Of a stretch of 64,000 bases of DNA, positions 24,280 through 34,853 are shown piece after piece. Source of the DNA: Rickettsiales bacterium (lineage in GTDB: Bacteria > Pseudomonadota > Alphaproteobacteria > Rickettsiales > JABSSG01); NCBI GenBank assembly GCA_013214525.1, contig JABSSG010000024.1:167099-231098 (forward strand). The letters run 5' to 3'. Every line of letters begins with the position of its first letter. The first letter of the stretch is position 1. The notes under the pieces are model-generated. The model saw only the letters and a list, made by a program, of their open reading frames with translations. It was not told where the DNA came from and did not search any database. Made by a program: the position numbers and the translations under genes.

Positions 24280-25332
24280 TCAATTTATTTTTGTATTAGG
24301 AAGCTCTACTTTTTTATTAGATGCAGTTTTATGTATTTTTGAGAAATATGCTTGCTTATAATTACTCAGATACTCAATAGATGAACACATATTATATTTC
24401 GAATTAATCTGCTTAGTTACCATTTCAAATCCAGAATATAACTGTCCAGCCAATGCCATACTACCATGATATGCTGCACTCTCTATTGGTATTTGTTTAA
24501 TTTCTACTCCAACACCATCACCAATAACTTCAAATTTTCTCTGTGGCGATAATATATACATAATTTTTTTAGTATCTTCACCTTGTGCTAAAGTATATGG
24601 AGCCTTTGAGATATATATAATAGTTTTACATTCATTTGATTGTAGACCTCTCAAGAATTGATATAGAGTATCAATAGTATTAGGTCTTGCTTTATCACCT
24701 CTTGGAGTATCAATAACTTTAACTGGAATATCCTTAAGCACCTTAGTATTTGAAGACAATGCATGATACAAATCTTCCATAAGCATTGTTTCTGTTACTT
24801 CACTGTCTTTAACTTTATATTTTTTGGCAATTTTCTTTATATATTTTTCTCCACCATCCACTTTGGAAGCAGCGTACCTCTCTCCTGTTAACAAAAACAC
24901 CTTATCCACTTTTATCTCATCATTTTCTACCCTATATTTAAAATCCTCAATTCTTAATTGCATATTGGGAGCCGTAGAACCAAAAATAGCTGCACATTCA
25001 AACTTATTTTGCTTAGGATAAATCTTACTCAAAAAACCCATTCGCTTACTATCTTCAACTACAACATTTGCATTCTTATTAATCCATTCAGGAATTTTTT
25101 GCTCCCATCTTTCTCCTTTTTGCTTAGCATAAAATTTATTTTGAGTAACTTCTATTAACCAATTATGTGTTTCGTACTCCATATATCTCGTACATATATC
25201 AGTAACATATTGACTTGGAATTGAAGTTTCTGAAAGGTTTAATAAATCAACAAACCCCTCCTGCTGCTCTAGGCTATCAAAACCATAAAGACTAAAGATT
25301 ATTCCTAAACAACTCATCGTAACTTGTTCCAT
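24280..25332 (-). CDS. Uncharacterised protein, possible DUF218-like fold
   Basis: 350 residues, no clear signal peptide or membrane helix. Central part reads DKVFLLTGERYA, then TETMLMEDLYHAL, then TPRGDKARPNTIDTLYQFL; the order of a hydrophobic strand with GERY, TE-x-M and an R-x-NT motif recalls the DUF218 (SanA/YdcF) fold, but the match is weak. The rest is not recognised. Its ATG directly follows the stop of the FKBP-like gene (no gap), so the two are one operon and may work together, perhaps at the inner membrane. Confidence 0.5.
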   Translation of the reverse strand: MEQVTMSCLGIIFSLYGFDSLEQQEGFVDLLNLSETSIPSQYVTDICTRYMEYETHNWLIEVTQNKFYAKQKGERWEQKIPEWINKNANVVVEDSKRMGFLSKIYPKQNKFECAAIFGSTAPNMQLRIEDFKYRVENDEIKVDKVFLLTGERYAASKVDGGEKYIKKIAKKYKVKDSEVTETMLMEDLYHALSSNTKVLKDIPVKVIDTPRGDKARPNTIDTLYQFLRGLQSNECKTIIYISKAPYTLAQGEDTKKIMYILSPQRKFEVIGDGVGVEIKQIPIESAAYHGSMALAGQLYSGFEMVTKQINSKYNMCSSIEYLSNYKQAYFSKIHKTASNKKVELPNTKIN

Positions 25333-26409
25333 TTATTGGACTTTAGAATCCCTAGAATTTAATGCAAGGTTAAAGTTTAAAATAACAGGGTTGTTATTTT
25401 TTTTAGAAAAAATATATTCTGGAATAAAATTTTTAATACGATTAAAACTATTTTTAATATTAGAAGAAGAAGCCACAAATGAAACTGTTGCTTTATGTAC
25501 CGACAATCCTATTAATGCATCAGATAATACTATTGGGATTTTATTTTCACCAATTTTAAAAGAGAAATTCTTCTTTGATTTTTTAGAATCATAAAGAACA
25601 TTACCTTTTAGATCACTTAAAACATAATTCCCTTTTACTGCATCTCCACAAATTAATTTAATATCACTTAAATATTTCTGCTCAACTTTACCGAAAAAAG
25701 GTTTCCCAAGACTTTCACCAAGTTTCTTCTTGTTTTTTATTGATATCAAATTCACAATCGTAGATTGTGCCTTTTGCTTCTTTTCATGTACAGCTACTTG
25801 AGATGCCTTTACTATAGGATATACAATATTTCTTTTCCCTCCCTCTTTCATACCTATAATACCATTCTCTAAATTAATACCGATTGTACCACCACCTATA
25901 ACAATTTCTGCCCTCATCTCTTTCTTATGAACATCGTTACTACGTGAATTTAGAATACTATATAAGATATCCACTCTATCCCCACACATAGCTTCCTTTC
26001 CTTTTCCTATTAAAACATCTTGGATTAAGTACCTAGACAAAAAAAGATCTTGCCCTACTATCTCTTGTGACTGCCTCATTATCTTTTGTAATAATCCTTT
26101 CACAAGACCTCTACCCTTCGGAGTCTCCAAAATCTTATTTAAAGTATTAGAAACAAAATTTCCTACAAAAGAATTACTTTTTTTTGAATTAAATTCAAAA
26201 CTTAATGTTTCTGGACTATTTTCTTCTGTAGTATCTGCTGAAATAGAATCTTTAGACTCACTTTGCTCTATAACAGACTTATCTTCTGGAATAATTCCTT
26301 TTACTTTTCTAGGAAGTTTATTAAAGAAATCTTTATTCCCTAAATACACAGATATAATTATAAAAAGAAATAGAAATAGCTTAATCCAACCCTTCCCTTT
26401 TATATACAT
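25333..26409 (-). CDS. Membrane-anchored protein with two degenerate FKBP-like domains
   Basis: 358 residues. One membrane helix (~9-25, IKLFLFLFIIISVYLG), an acidic/Ser-rich linker, then two segments with the FKBP pattern. First: MCGDRVDILYSIL ... IGINLENGIIGMKEGGKRNI (~140-215). Second: ICGDAVKGNYVLSDLKGNVL ... SFKIGENKIPIVLSDALIG (~255-325). FKBPs are peptidyl-prolyl isomerases; here many catalytic aromatic residues look changed, so a chaperone or scaffold role in the periplasm is as likely. Operon with the following DUF218-like gene. The FKBP call is by eye and needs a profile search. Confidence 0.5.
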   Translation of the reverse strand: MYIKGKGWIKLFLFLFIIISVYLGNKDFFNKLPRKVKGIIPEDKSVIEQSESKDSISADTTEENSPETLSFEFNSKKSNSFVGNFVSNTLNKILETPKGRGLVKGLLQKIMRQSQEIVGQDLFLSRYLIQDVLIGKGKEAMCGDRVDILYSILNSRSNDVHKKEMRAEIVIGGGTIGINLENGIIGMKEGGKRNIVYPIVKASQVAVHEKKQKAQSTIVNLISIKNKKKLGESLGKPFFGKVEQKYLSDIKLICGDAVKGNYVLSDLKGNVLYDSKKSKKNFSFKIGENKIPIVLSDALIGLSVHKATVSFVASSSNIKNSFNRIKNFIPEYIFSKKNNNPVILNFNLALNSRDSKVQ

Positions 26410-26488
26410 CTAAAAATTCCCTCTATTCACTCTTAATTAACAAATTGCCTATATAATTATATAAATTAATATATTTAAAAATACAATT

Positions 26489-27304
26489 ATGTCTAAAAGC
26501 AAAAGAAAAATAATCAGGCTAATTGGCTGGAATCTGGTATTTATCTTTAGCATAGCATCAGGATTATGTTTCTATAGTCTTTGGGTAAAAAAATACACTA
26601 CAGAACACACATCAAAACAATATTCTAAATCCTCATATCTTATAAAAACAAAAATTCAAAAATATGCAGGTAGAAAACGAGCAGCAGGAAAAACTATTAA
26701 ATTATCAGAAGAATTTGGTTATATTTTCAATGATATTGATCTAACTGGCATAGTATTGAATAGATTAGATATGCGTAATACTATTCTTACTAACATAAAT
26801 CTAAATTATTCAGAATTATATCCCGCAGATCTAACTAATTCTAAAATACAGGATGTAACTTTTAAAAACGCTTTTTTACCTAAATTAATTCTTAATAAAG
26901 CTTATCTTAATAAAGCATCACTAGAATCAGCAAAATTAACAGAAGCATCTCTCATAAATTCGCATTTAACCCATGTAAACTTAAATAAAGCTGATTTATC
27001 AAAGGCAAATTTATCAAGAGCACGTCTAATAAATGTTGATTTATCAAATGTAAATTTACATGGTGCCATATTAGATGATGCATATTTAGAGAAAGTTACA
27101 ATGAAAAATACAAACCTTTCTAAAGCACATATCTATCATACAACTATAAAAAACTCCGTCATAAAAAATGCAAAATTCAAACACACAAGATTAATAGACA
27201 GCAAAATTATTAATAGCAATATCGTTAATGTAGATTTTCAAGATGCAGATTTAATAGGAACAGAAATGGAAAATAACATTACTACTAATGTGAAATTTAA
27301 ATAA
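26489..27304 (+). CDS. Membrane-anchored pentapeptide-repeat protein
   Basis: 271 residues. One N-terminal membrane helix (~12-32) and from ~75 onward a run of A(D/N)LxX pentapeptides (ADLTN, AFLPK, AYLNK, ASLES, AKLTE, ASLIN, ADLSK, ANLSR, VDLSN, VNLHG, AILDD and so on), which fold as a right-handed square beta-helix. Such helices mediate protein contacts; some mimic DNA and protect gyrase, but no evidence of that here. The next gene starts 18 bases later, so it may share a transcript with the dioxygenase-like protein and AmiD. Confidence 0.85.
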   Translation: MSKSKRKIIRLIGWNLVFIFSIASGLCFYSLWVKKYTTEHTSKQYSKSSYLIKTKIQKYAGRKRAAGKTIKLSEEFGYIFNDIDLTGIVLNRLDMRNTILTNINLNYSELYPADLTNSKIQDVTFKNAFLPKLILNKAYLNKASLESAKLTEASLINSHLTHVNLNKADLSKANLSRARLINVDLSNVNLHGAILDDAYLEKVTMKNTNLSKAHIYHTTIKNSVIKNAKFKHTRLIDSKIINSNIVNVDFQDADLIGTEMENNITTNVKFK

Positions 27305-27322
27305 TTTTATGAGAGAAAATTT

Positions 27323-27991
27323 ATGCATATCATACTTTTTATCTGCTTATTATTTTTAATAACCCCTTCTGGAAATTCATTTGGTATAGCAACTAAACAA
27401 AAAAAAGAACTTGTATTATGCCAGCCTACAAAAAAAATTGCCGTATTAGATAAACCTATAACTTATGACCCAGCATATACAGACAATAATACAACTAAAG
27501 ATGCTGGAGAATTTAAAAATAAACATTTAGATATAATTCTAATTAGAGGAATAATAAAAGATAAAAAATGTATCCCAATTCCTAATGCCTCTATTGAAAT
27601 ATGGCAAGAAGATGAATATGGCAAAAAAAGATATGATAAATTTTCTTATTCTTTTACTGATAGATATGAATTAAATAAAGAACAGTTTAGTTCTTTTTTA
27701 GGAATAGCCACAGCAACTTCTAACAATAATGGCTATTTCAACTTTATAACTGTAATACCAAGATCTAAACTAAAAAGATATAAGAAGCAGTCATTAATAA
27801 ATGTTTCAATATCACATAAAAACTTTCCTAAACTAGAAAATCAGATTCTTTTAAACCCTAAGTGGCTTACAAAAAAAACAAACAAAAAAATCTTTGCGTT
27901 TAGAAATATAGGAGCAGAAAAATTTTATCACTTGCCAACTTACGATTTTGAAATAGTCTTAAATGGATATAACAAGTATAAAACTTTCTGA
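27323..27991 (+). CDS. Exported intradiol dioxygenase-like protein
   Basis: 222 residues with a signal peptide (~1-20, ending NSFG). The region IRGIIKDKKCIPIPNASIEI then WQEDEYG is the N-terminal beta-core signature of intradiol ring-cleavage dioxygenases (protocatechuate 3,4-dioxygenase type). The iron ligands of real enzymes (two Tyr, two His) are not clearly all present; the tail has only FYHLPTYDFEIVL. Related exported proteins occur in rickettsiae with no proven reaction. It ends with TGA, 5 bases before the amidase ATG. Confidence 0.75.
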   Translation: MHIILFICLLFLITPSGNSFGIATKQKKELVLCQPTKKIAVLDKPITYDPAYTDNNTTKDAGEFKNKHLDIILIRGIIKDKKCIPIPNASIEIWQEDEYGKKRYDKFSYSFTDRYELNKEQFSSFLGIATATSNNNGYFNFITVIPRSKLKRYKKQSLINVSISHKNFPKLENQILLNPKWLTKKTNKKIFAFRNIGAEKFYHLPTYDFEIVLNGYNKYKTF

Positions 27992-27996
27992 GGAAA

Positions 27997-28737
27997 ATGA
28001 AAAAATCATTTCATATCTATACTGATTTTACTTCTCCAAATTATGACTCACGATCAGAAAAAAAAATAGACACTATAGTAATACATGCCACCCAACAAAC
28101 ATTCCCAAATTCATTAAAAGCATATCAAGATAAATCATCAAAAATAAGCTGCCATTATTTAATTGATTTAGATGGTAAGATATATCAATTAGTACCAGAT
28201 CAAAAAAGAGCGTGGCATGCTGGCATAAGTTATTGGCAAGGGAAAACAGCATTAAATGATAATTCAATAGGTATAGAACTTATAGATACAACAAACCAAG
28301 AAATAAGAATTAAAAAATTTCCAAAAGTCCAAATGGAATCTCTTATATTTATACTTAAGTCATTACTACAAAAATATAAAATTCCCAACTCAAATATAGT
28401 AGCCCATTCAGATATAGCACCAGATAGAAAAGATGATCCTGGAGAATATTTCGATTGGCAATTACTAGCTTCTCACAACATAGGTCAATATCACAATATA
28501 AACCCTAAAAAAGAAAAAGATTTACCTGTCATAGATAATCGAAGTCCTGCTACAGAAATAAAAAAAATTCAAAAAATGTTAAAAGATTATGGTTACAAAA
28601 TAAATATTACTGGTAAATTTGATACTCAAACACAAGAAGTAATTCTTGCTTTTAGAAGACGCTTTAATCCCTCTTACTTAACAAAAGATTATTTTAGTGG
28701 AGTTGATTTAAAGATTCTTTCTTATTTGTCCTACTAA
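27997..28737 (+). CDS. amiD: N-acetylmuramoyl-L-alanine amidase, AmiD type
   Basis: 246 residues. Amidase_2 domain with zinc ligands His30 (TIVIHATQ), His137 (VAHSDIAPDRKDDPG) and the Asp in DDPG, plus WHAGISYW; then a C-terminal peptidoglycan-binding helical domain (EIKKIQKMLKDYGYKINITG). It cuts the amide bond between MurNAc and the stem peptide for cell-wall recycling. No signal peptide or lipobox is seen at the chosen start, unlike E. coli AmiD. It closely follows the dioxygenase-like gene, and converges with gyrB (10 bases). Confidence 0.9.
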   Translation: MKKSFHIYTDFTSPNYDSRSEKKIDTIVIHATQQTFPNSLKAYQDKSSKISCHYLIDLDGKIYQLVPDQKRAWHAGISYWQGKTALNDNSIGIELIDTTNQEIRIKKFPKVQMESLIFILKSLLQKYKIPNSNIVAHSDIAPDRKDDPGEYFDWQLLASHNIGQYHNINPKKEKDLPVIDNRSPATEIKKIQKMLKDYGYKINITGKFDTQTQEVILAFRRRFNPSYLTKDYFSGVDLKILSYLSY

Positions 28738-28747
28738 ATCCTAGCTA

Positions 28748-31201
<2,454 letters not shown>

Positions 31202-31378
31202 TTAAATATCAATTGATTTACAATTCTTAGACAGAACAAGTCCAATTTATGTTTCATATTAACAGATGTAGCCTTAATATGCTAGCATTATAGTTCCAAC
31301 TCATAAGTTCTTTCTTATAGAGTTGACTCTTTATACAAATACAATAAAATCCTCAGAATAAAAAATATTATATAACTT

Positions 31379-32425
31379 ATGTCTAAATTAAAAACAGTAG
31401 AATATATATGGCTAGATGGAACAAAGCCTGTTAGTAAGATTCGCTCTAAAACTAGAATAGTCGAACTATCTGAAAACCCTAAAATAAGTGATTTACCTGA
31501 ATGGAATTTCGATGGCTCTTCTACAGAACAAGCTTCTGGAAACGACTCTGATTGCCTATTAAATCCTGTATGCATCGTAAATGATCCAATAGAAAATTGT
31601 GGCGATTACCTCGTCTTATGTGAAGTTTTAAACCCTGATGGAACAGAGCATTCTTCAAATTCAAGAGCAAGACTAAGAAAAATATTAGACTCTGGAATTA
31701 ATAAACAAGAACCATGGATTGGATTTGAACAAGAATATACCATGTTCAAACGCAATATTCCTTTAGGATGGCCTGAACATGGTTTCCCTGCACCACAAGG
31801 ACCATATTACTGTGGGGTAGGATCTGAGCAAATATTCGGACGTGATATTGCACTAGAACATAAAAATGCTTGTCTTAGAGCTGGGTTAATATATTACGGC
31901 ATGAATGCTGAAGTGATGCCTGGTCAATGGGAATTTCAAATTGGCTATAGAGGAGTAAAAGAAGATGATCCTGGAGTATTAAATGTAGCTGATCACATGT
32001 GGATTGCACGCTGGTTACTACATCACATAAGTGAGAAATACAACATTCATATCTCTCTTGATAATAAACCTGTAAAAGGAGACTGGAATGGAGCAGGAAT
32101 GCATACTAATTTTTCTACAAAATCTATGCGTGATCCAAAATTAGGCAAAGACGCTATTGAAGATGCTATTTCAAGATTAGAAAAAAAACATCATGAACAT
32201 ATAGAAGTATATGGCGACAAACTGGAAGAACGCCTCACTGGATTGCATGAAACATCAGATATTCACCAATTTTCGTCAGGTGATGCTCACCGTGGTAGTT
32301 CTATTCGTATACCTAGATCAGTATCACTTAAAGGACATGGTTATATTGAGGATAGAAGACCTGGAGCTAACGCAGATCCGTATTTAGTAGCAGCTAAGCT
32401 TATCGAAACTATTTGCAATCTATAA
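31379..32425 (+). CDS. glnA: Glutamine synthetase, type II (GSII, eukaryote-like)
   Basis: 348 residues, the size of GSII (GSI is ~470). It makes glutamine from glutamate, ammonia and ATP. Motifs: YIWLDGT, LPEWNFDGSST, WIGFEQEYTMF, GWPEHGFPAPQGPYYCGVG, INAEVMPGQWEFQIG-like NAEVMPGQWEFQIGYRG, WNGAGMHTNFST and SIRIPR. GSII is standard in eukaryotes and found in some bacteria (rhizobia, actinobacteria). No adenylylation site like that of GSI is expected. Single gene with a weak terminator downstream. Confidence 0.95.
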   Translation: MSKLKTVEYIWLDGTKPVSKIRSKTRIVELSENPKISDLPEWNFDGSSTEQASGNDSDCLLNPVCIVNDPIENCGDYLVLCEVLNPDGTEHSSNSRARLRKILDSGINKQEPWIGFEQEYTMFKRNIPLGWPEHGFPAPQGPYYCGVGSEQIFGRDIALEHKNACLRAGLIYYGMNAEVMPGQWEFQIGYRGVKEDDPGVLNVADHMWIARWLLHHISEKYNIHISLDNKPVKGDWNGAGMHTNFSTKSMRDPKLGKDAIEDAISRLEKKHHEHIEVYGDKLEERLTGLHETSDIHQFSSGDAHRGSSIRIPRSVSLKGHGYIEDRRPGANADPYLVAAKLIETICNL

Positions 32426-32456
32426 TATACTCTCATAGTATTTGAGTGTATTTTAA
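32425..32456 (+). terminator. Weak hairpin after glnA
   Basis: Imperfect stem ATATACTC/GAGTGTAT followed by TTTT; overlaps the end of the csaA-like pseudogene on the other strand. Confidence 0.35.
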
Positions 32457-32952
32457 TGCATTTTTTGACCATTAGGAACTTTAGGGTCAACTGTAACTAA
32501 ACATATAGCACCATCCTTATCAGAAAACCCAACAAGAAGAAATTGTGATTTAAAACCCGCAATATTTTTCTCTCCTAGATTAATGCAACCAGCTATTTGT
32601 CGCCCGATCAAACTTTCTGGAGTGTAATGCACTGTTATTTGAGCAGACGTCTGTAACACTCCTATTTCTTTACCAAAATCAGCCCATATTTTTATAACTC
32701 CAGCTCGGGATTAAAAGAATTTAAGATTTTTAGAATATTTTTAGCGAAAATTAGTTCTTTTTGTGAAGAAATAGCCAAGCTATTTCAAGAAAAAAGCATT
32801 AATTTGCAGCAAAAATAGGTAAAAATATGATGTTCTTCTAATCACGAGCTGGGGTTAGAGGCTGGCTTCTTTGCTCTTGGAAATTCTTCTACTTTTACAA
32901 TTGTACCCGAACGTAAGTCAACTTTTTCAAACTCTTCATACGTAATATTCAT
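32453..32952 (-). pseudogene. csaA: CsaA-like tRNA-binding protein, interrupted by a family B element
   Basis: On the minus strand, the ATG at 32952 opens MNITYEEFEKVDLRSGTIVK and VEEFPRAKKPAS, the N-terminus of CsaA/EMAP-type tRNA-binding-domain proteins; the frame then hits TGA inside the B element (32695-32857). After the element the frame resumes with IKIWADFGKEIGVLQTSAQI and YTPESLIGRQIAGCINLGEK and ends PKVPNGQKMH. Removing 32695-32857 while keeping one TA joins the two parts in frame as a 112-residue protein, the family's normal length. CsaA binds tRNA or acts as a secretion-related chaperone. As it stands no intact product can be made, unless the C-terminal 68-residue fragment is translated. 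It follows rpe by 25 bases, so it was the last gene of the prfB-rpe operon. Confidence 0.88.
32695..32857. mobile_element. Family B palindromic element inserted in csaA-like gene
   Basis: 163 bp bounded by TAACTCCAGCTCGGGATTA and its inverted near-copy TAATCACGAGCTGGGGTTA. Both ends carry TA, and excision to a single TA restores the host gene exactly, so TA is likely the duplicated target. No transposase inside; it behaves like a non-autonomous MITE, probably moved by an IS630/Tc1-mariner-type transposase encoded elsewhere. Confidence 0.85.
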
Positions 32953-32977
32953 TACTTGATCTTTTACTTTTGAATTA

Positions 32978-33676
32978 TCAGATTTCACAATATTTTCTCG
33001 CAATTTTATAATGACTTTTTAAAAGTTTAATTTTTTCTGCATATTTTTTACTTTTCAATATATAGGAACCTGAAACTAAAAAATTTGCTCCAGCCTTAAT
33101 AGCTTCAACCGCCGTAATTTCATTTATTCCACCATCTACAGCAATTAACAAATCAGAACGTTGTAACTTTTTAGCTCTAGCTTTAATTTCACAAATTTTC
33201 TTTAATTGATTAATTAAAAATTTTTGCCCAGCAAAACCAGGGTCTACTGTCATAATTAATACTAAATCAATAATTCTTATTAAGTCATCTAGGGTTTCAG
33301 ACGAAGTAGAAGGAGAAATTGCAATTCCAGCTTTTATATTTTGTTCTTTTATCTTTTCAATTAAAGAAGGAGAAAACCCTTCCGCTTCAGCATGAACAGT
33401 TAAAATATCTGCTCCTGCATCAATAAAACTCTTTATATATTTATCTGGTCTATCGATCATCAAATGTACATCAAGTGGCACCTTGCTATATTTTTTTATT
33501 TTTTCAATAACACAAGAACCTATTGTAATATTGGGGACAAAATGTCCATCCATTACATCAACATGAATATAATCTGCTCCTGCACTACATAATGCTTCAA
33601 CCTCCTCACCTAATCGTGAGAAATCAGCAGATAAAATAGAAGGAGAAATTTTTATTTGTGACATGTTATTTATCAT
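32978..33676 (-). CDS. rpe: Ribulose-phosphate 3-epimerase
   Basis: 232 residues from the first ATG, or 228 from ATG 33664, just after the prfB stop; IKISPSILSADFSRLGEEV is the standard N-terminus, so the shorter start is also sensible. Interconverts ribulose-5-P and xylulose-5-P in the pentose-phosphate pathway. Metal and catalytic motifs: HVDVMDGHFVPNITIG, VHLMIDRPD, MTVDPGFAGQKF, IAVDGGI. The longer start overlaps prfB by 11 bases. Confidence 0.95.
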   Translation of the reverse strand: MINNMSQIKISPSILSADFSRLGEEVEALCSAGADYIHVDVMDGHFVPNITIGSCVIEKIKKYSKVPLDVHLMIDRPDKYIKSFIDAGADILTVHAEAEGFSPSLIEKIKEQNIKAGIAISPSTSSETLDDLIRIIDLVLIMTVDPGFAGQKFLINQLKKICEIKARAKKLQRSDLLIAVDGGINEITAVEAIKAGANFLVSGSYILKSKKYAEKIKLLKSHYKIARKYCEI

Positions 33677-34776
33677 TTTTTATAGTTGGAATATTATTTA
33701 AGATCATTTCTTTTAAATCTCCATCTAAAATATCGCTTACCTTGCTTGTTTGAAAGTCAGTTCTATGATCTTTTACCATTTGATAAGGTTGCAGAACATA
33801 AGATCTAATCTGATTACCCCAAGAATTATCTGTTTTTTTAGCGTTTTCTTTCTTCAATTCTTCTTCTTTTGTACGAAGCTTTAATTCATAAAGCCTAGAT
33901 TTTAACATTTTAAAGGCTTCTGCTTTATTTCTATGTTGAGATTTATTATTTTGACATTGCACAACAATTTTTGTTGGTAAATGAGTAATTCTCACTGCAC
34001 TATCTGTTTTATTAACATGCTGTCCTCCAGCTCCTGAAGCTCGATATGTATCAATCCGTAAATCTTTTTCATCAATTTCAACCTCTATATCATCTTCAAT
34101 CACAGGAAAAACCCAAACACTAGCAAAACTAGTTTGTCTTTTGCCTGCGGCATTAAATGGAGAAATTCTGACCAATCTATGTACGCCACTTTCCGTCTTC
34201 AACCAACCAAATGAATTTCTTCCTTCAATCTTCACAGTAACAGATTTTATTCCTGCTTCTTCACCTCTTAATTCATGAACAATGGAAAAAGCAAAACCCA
34301 TTTTTTCTGCATAACGAAGATACATCCGCAATAACATTTCTGCCCAATCATGACTCTCTACTCCTCCTGCTCCTGCATTAATTTCTAAAAAACAATCTTT
34401 TGAATCAGCTTCACCAGAAAACAAACTTTCAAGCTCTAACTTCTCTGCTGTTTCTAAAGCTTTATTGAGATTACCCTCAAGATCCTTTAATGTAGATGAA
34501 TCTTCTGATTCTGCTTTAAGAAGATCTAATAATTCTTTTGCTGAAATAAAATCTTGCTCTAAAGAGAAAAAATTATCGAGCAAAAACTCAAGATCTTTCT
34601 GTTTCTTCATTAAAGATTGAGCCTTTTCTTGATCCTCCCAAAGGCTTTCACTTTCTGCAATTGTATCTTTTACTTGTTTTAACTCAGTCTCTAATTGAGC
34701 GACGTCAAAGAGACCTCTTAATAAGATCGATTTTTTTACCGATAAGATTGGATAAGTTGACTAAATTCTGATACAT
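33666..34776 (-). CDS. prfB: Peptide chain release factor 2, with programmed +1 frameshift
   Basis: RF2 recognises UGA and UAA. Translation starts at ATG 34776 and reads 23 codons (MYQNLVNLSNLIGKKIDLIK RSL) to an in-frame TGA at 34707-34705. The site is AAGAGG-TCT-CTT-TGA-C, the same architecture as E. coli prfB: an internal Shine-Dalgarno-like AAGAGG three bases before CTT-TGA-C. A +1 slip on CTT gives LDVAQLETELKQVK and the rest, 369 residues in total. The catalytic GGQ motif is in YRASGAGGQHVNKTDSAVRI; the stop-recognition SPF motif is in RISPFNAAGKRQTSFASV. A shorter ORF from ATG 34610 would lack the N-terminal helices and is not the real start. Confidence 0.93.
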
Positions 34777-34853
34777 AATAGTATGTGCATATTAAATGGA
34801 TTAAAAACAAGTCTAAATTATATTATATAAAATTAAATTTTTCAAATTTAAAA

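Noticed and set aside
34785-34853. Upstream ATG of lepA as its start
   Set aside because: The extra 23 residues are Lys/Asn-rich without family match; [20 protein letters not shown] is the standard LepA N-terminus.
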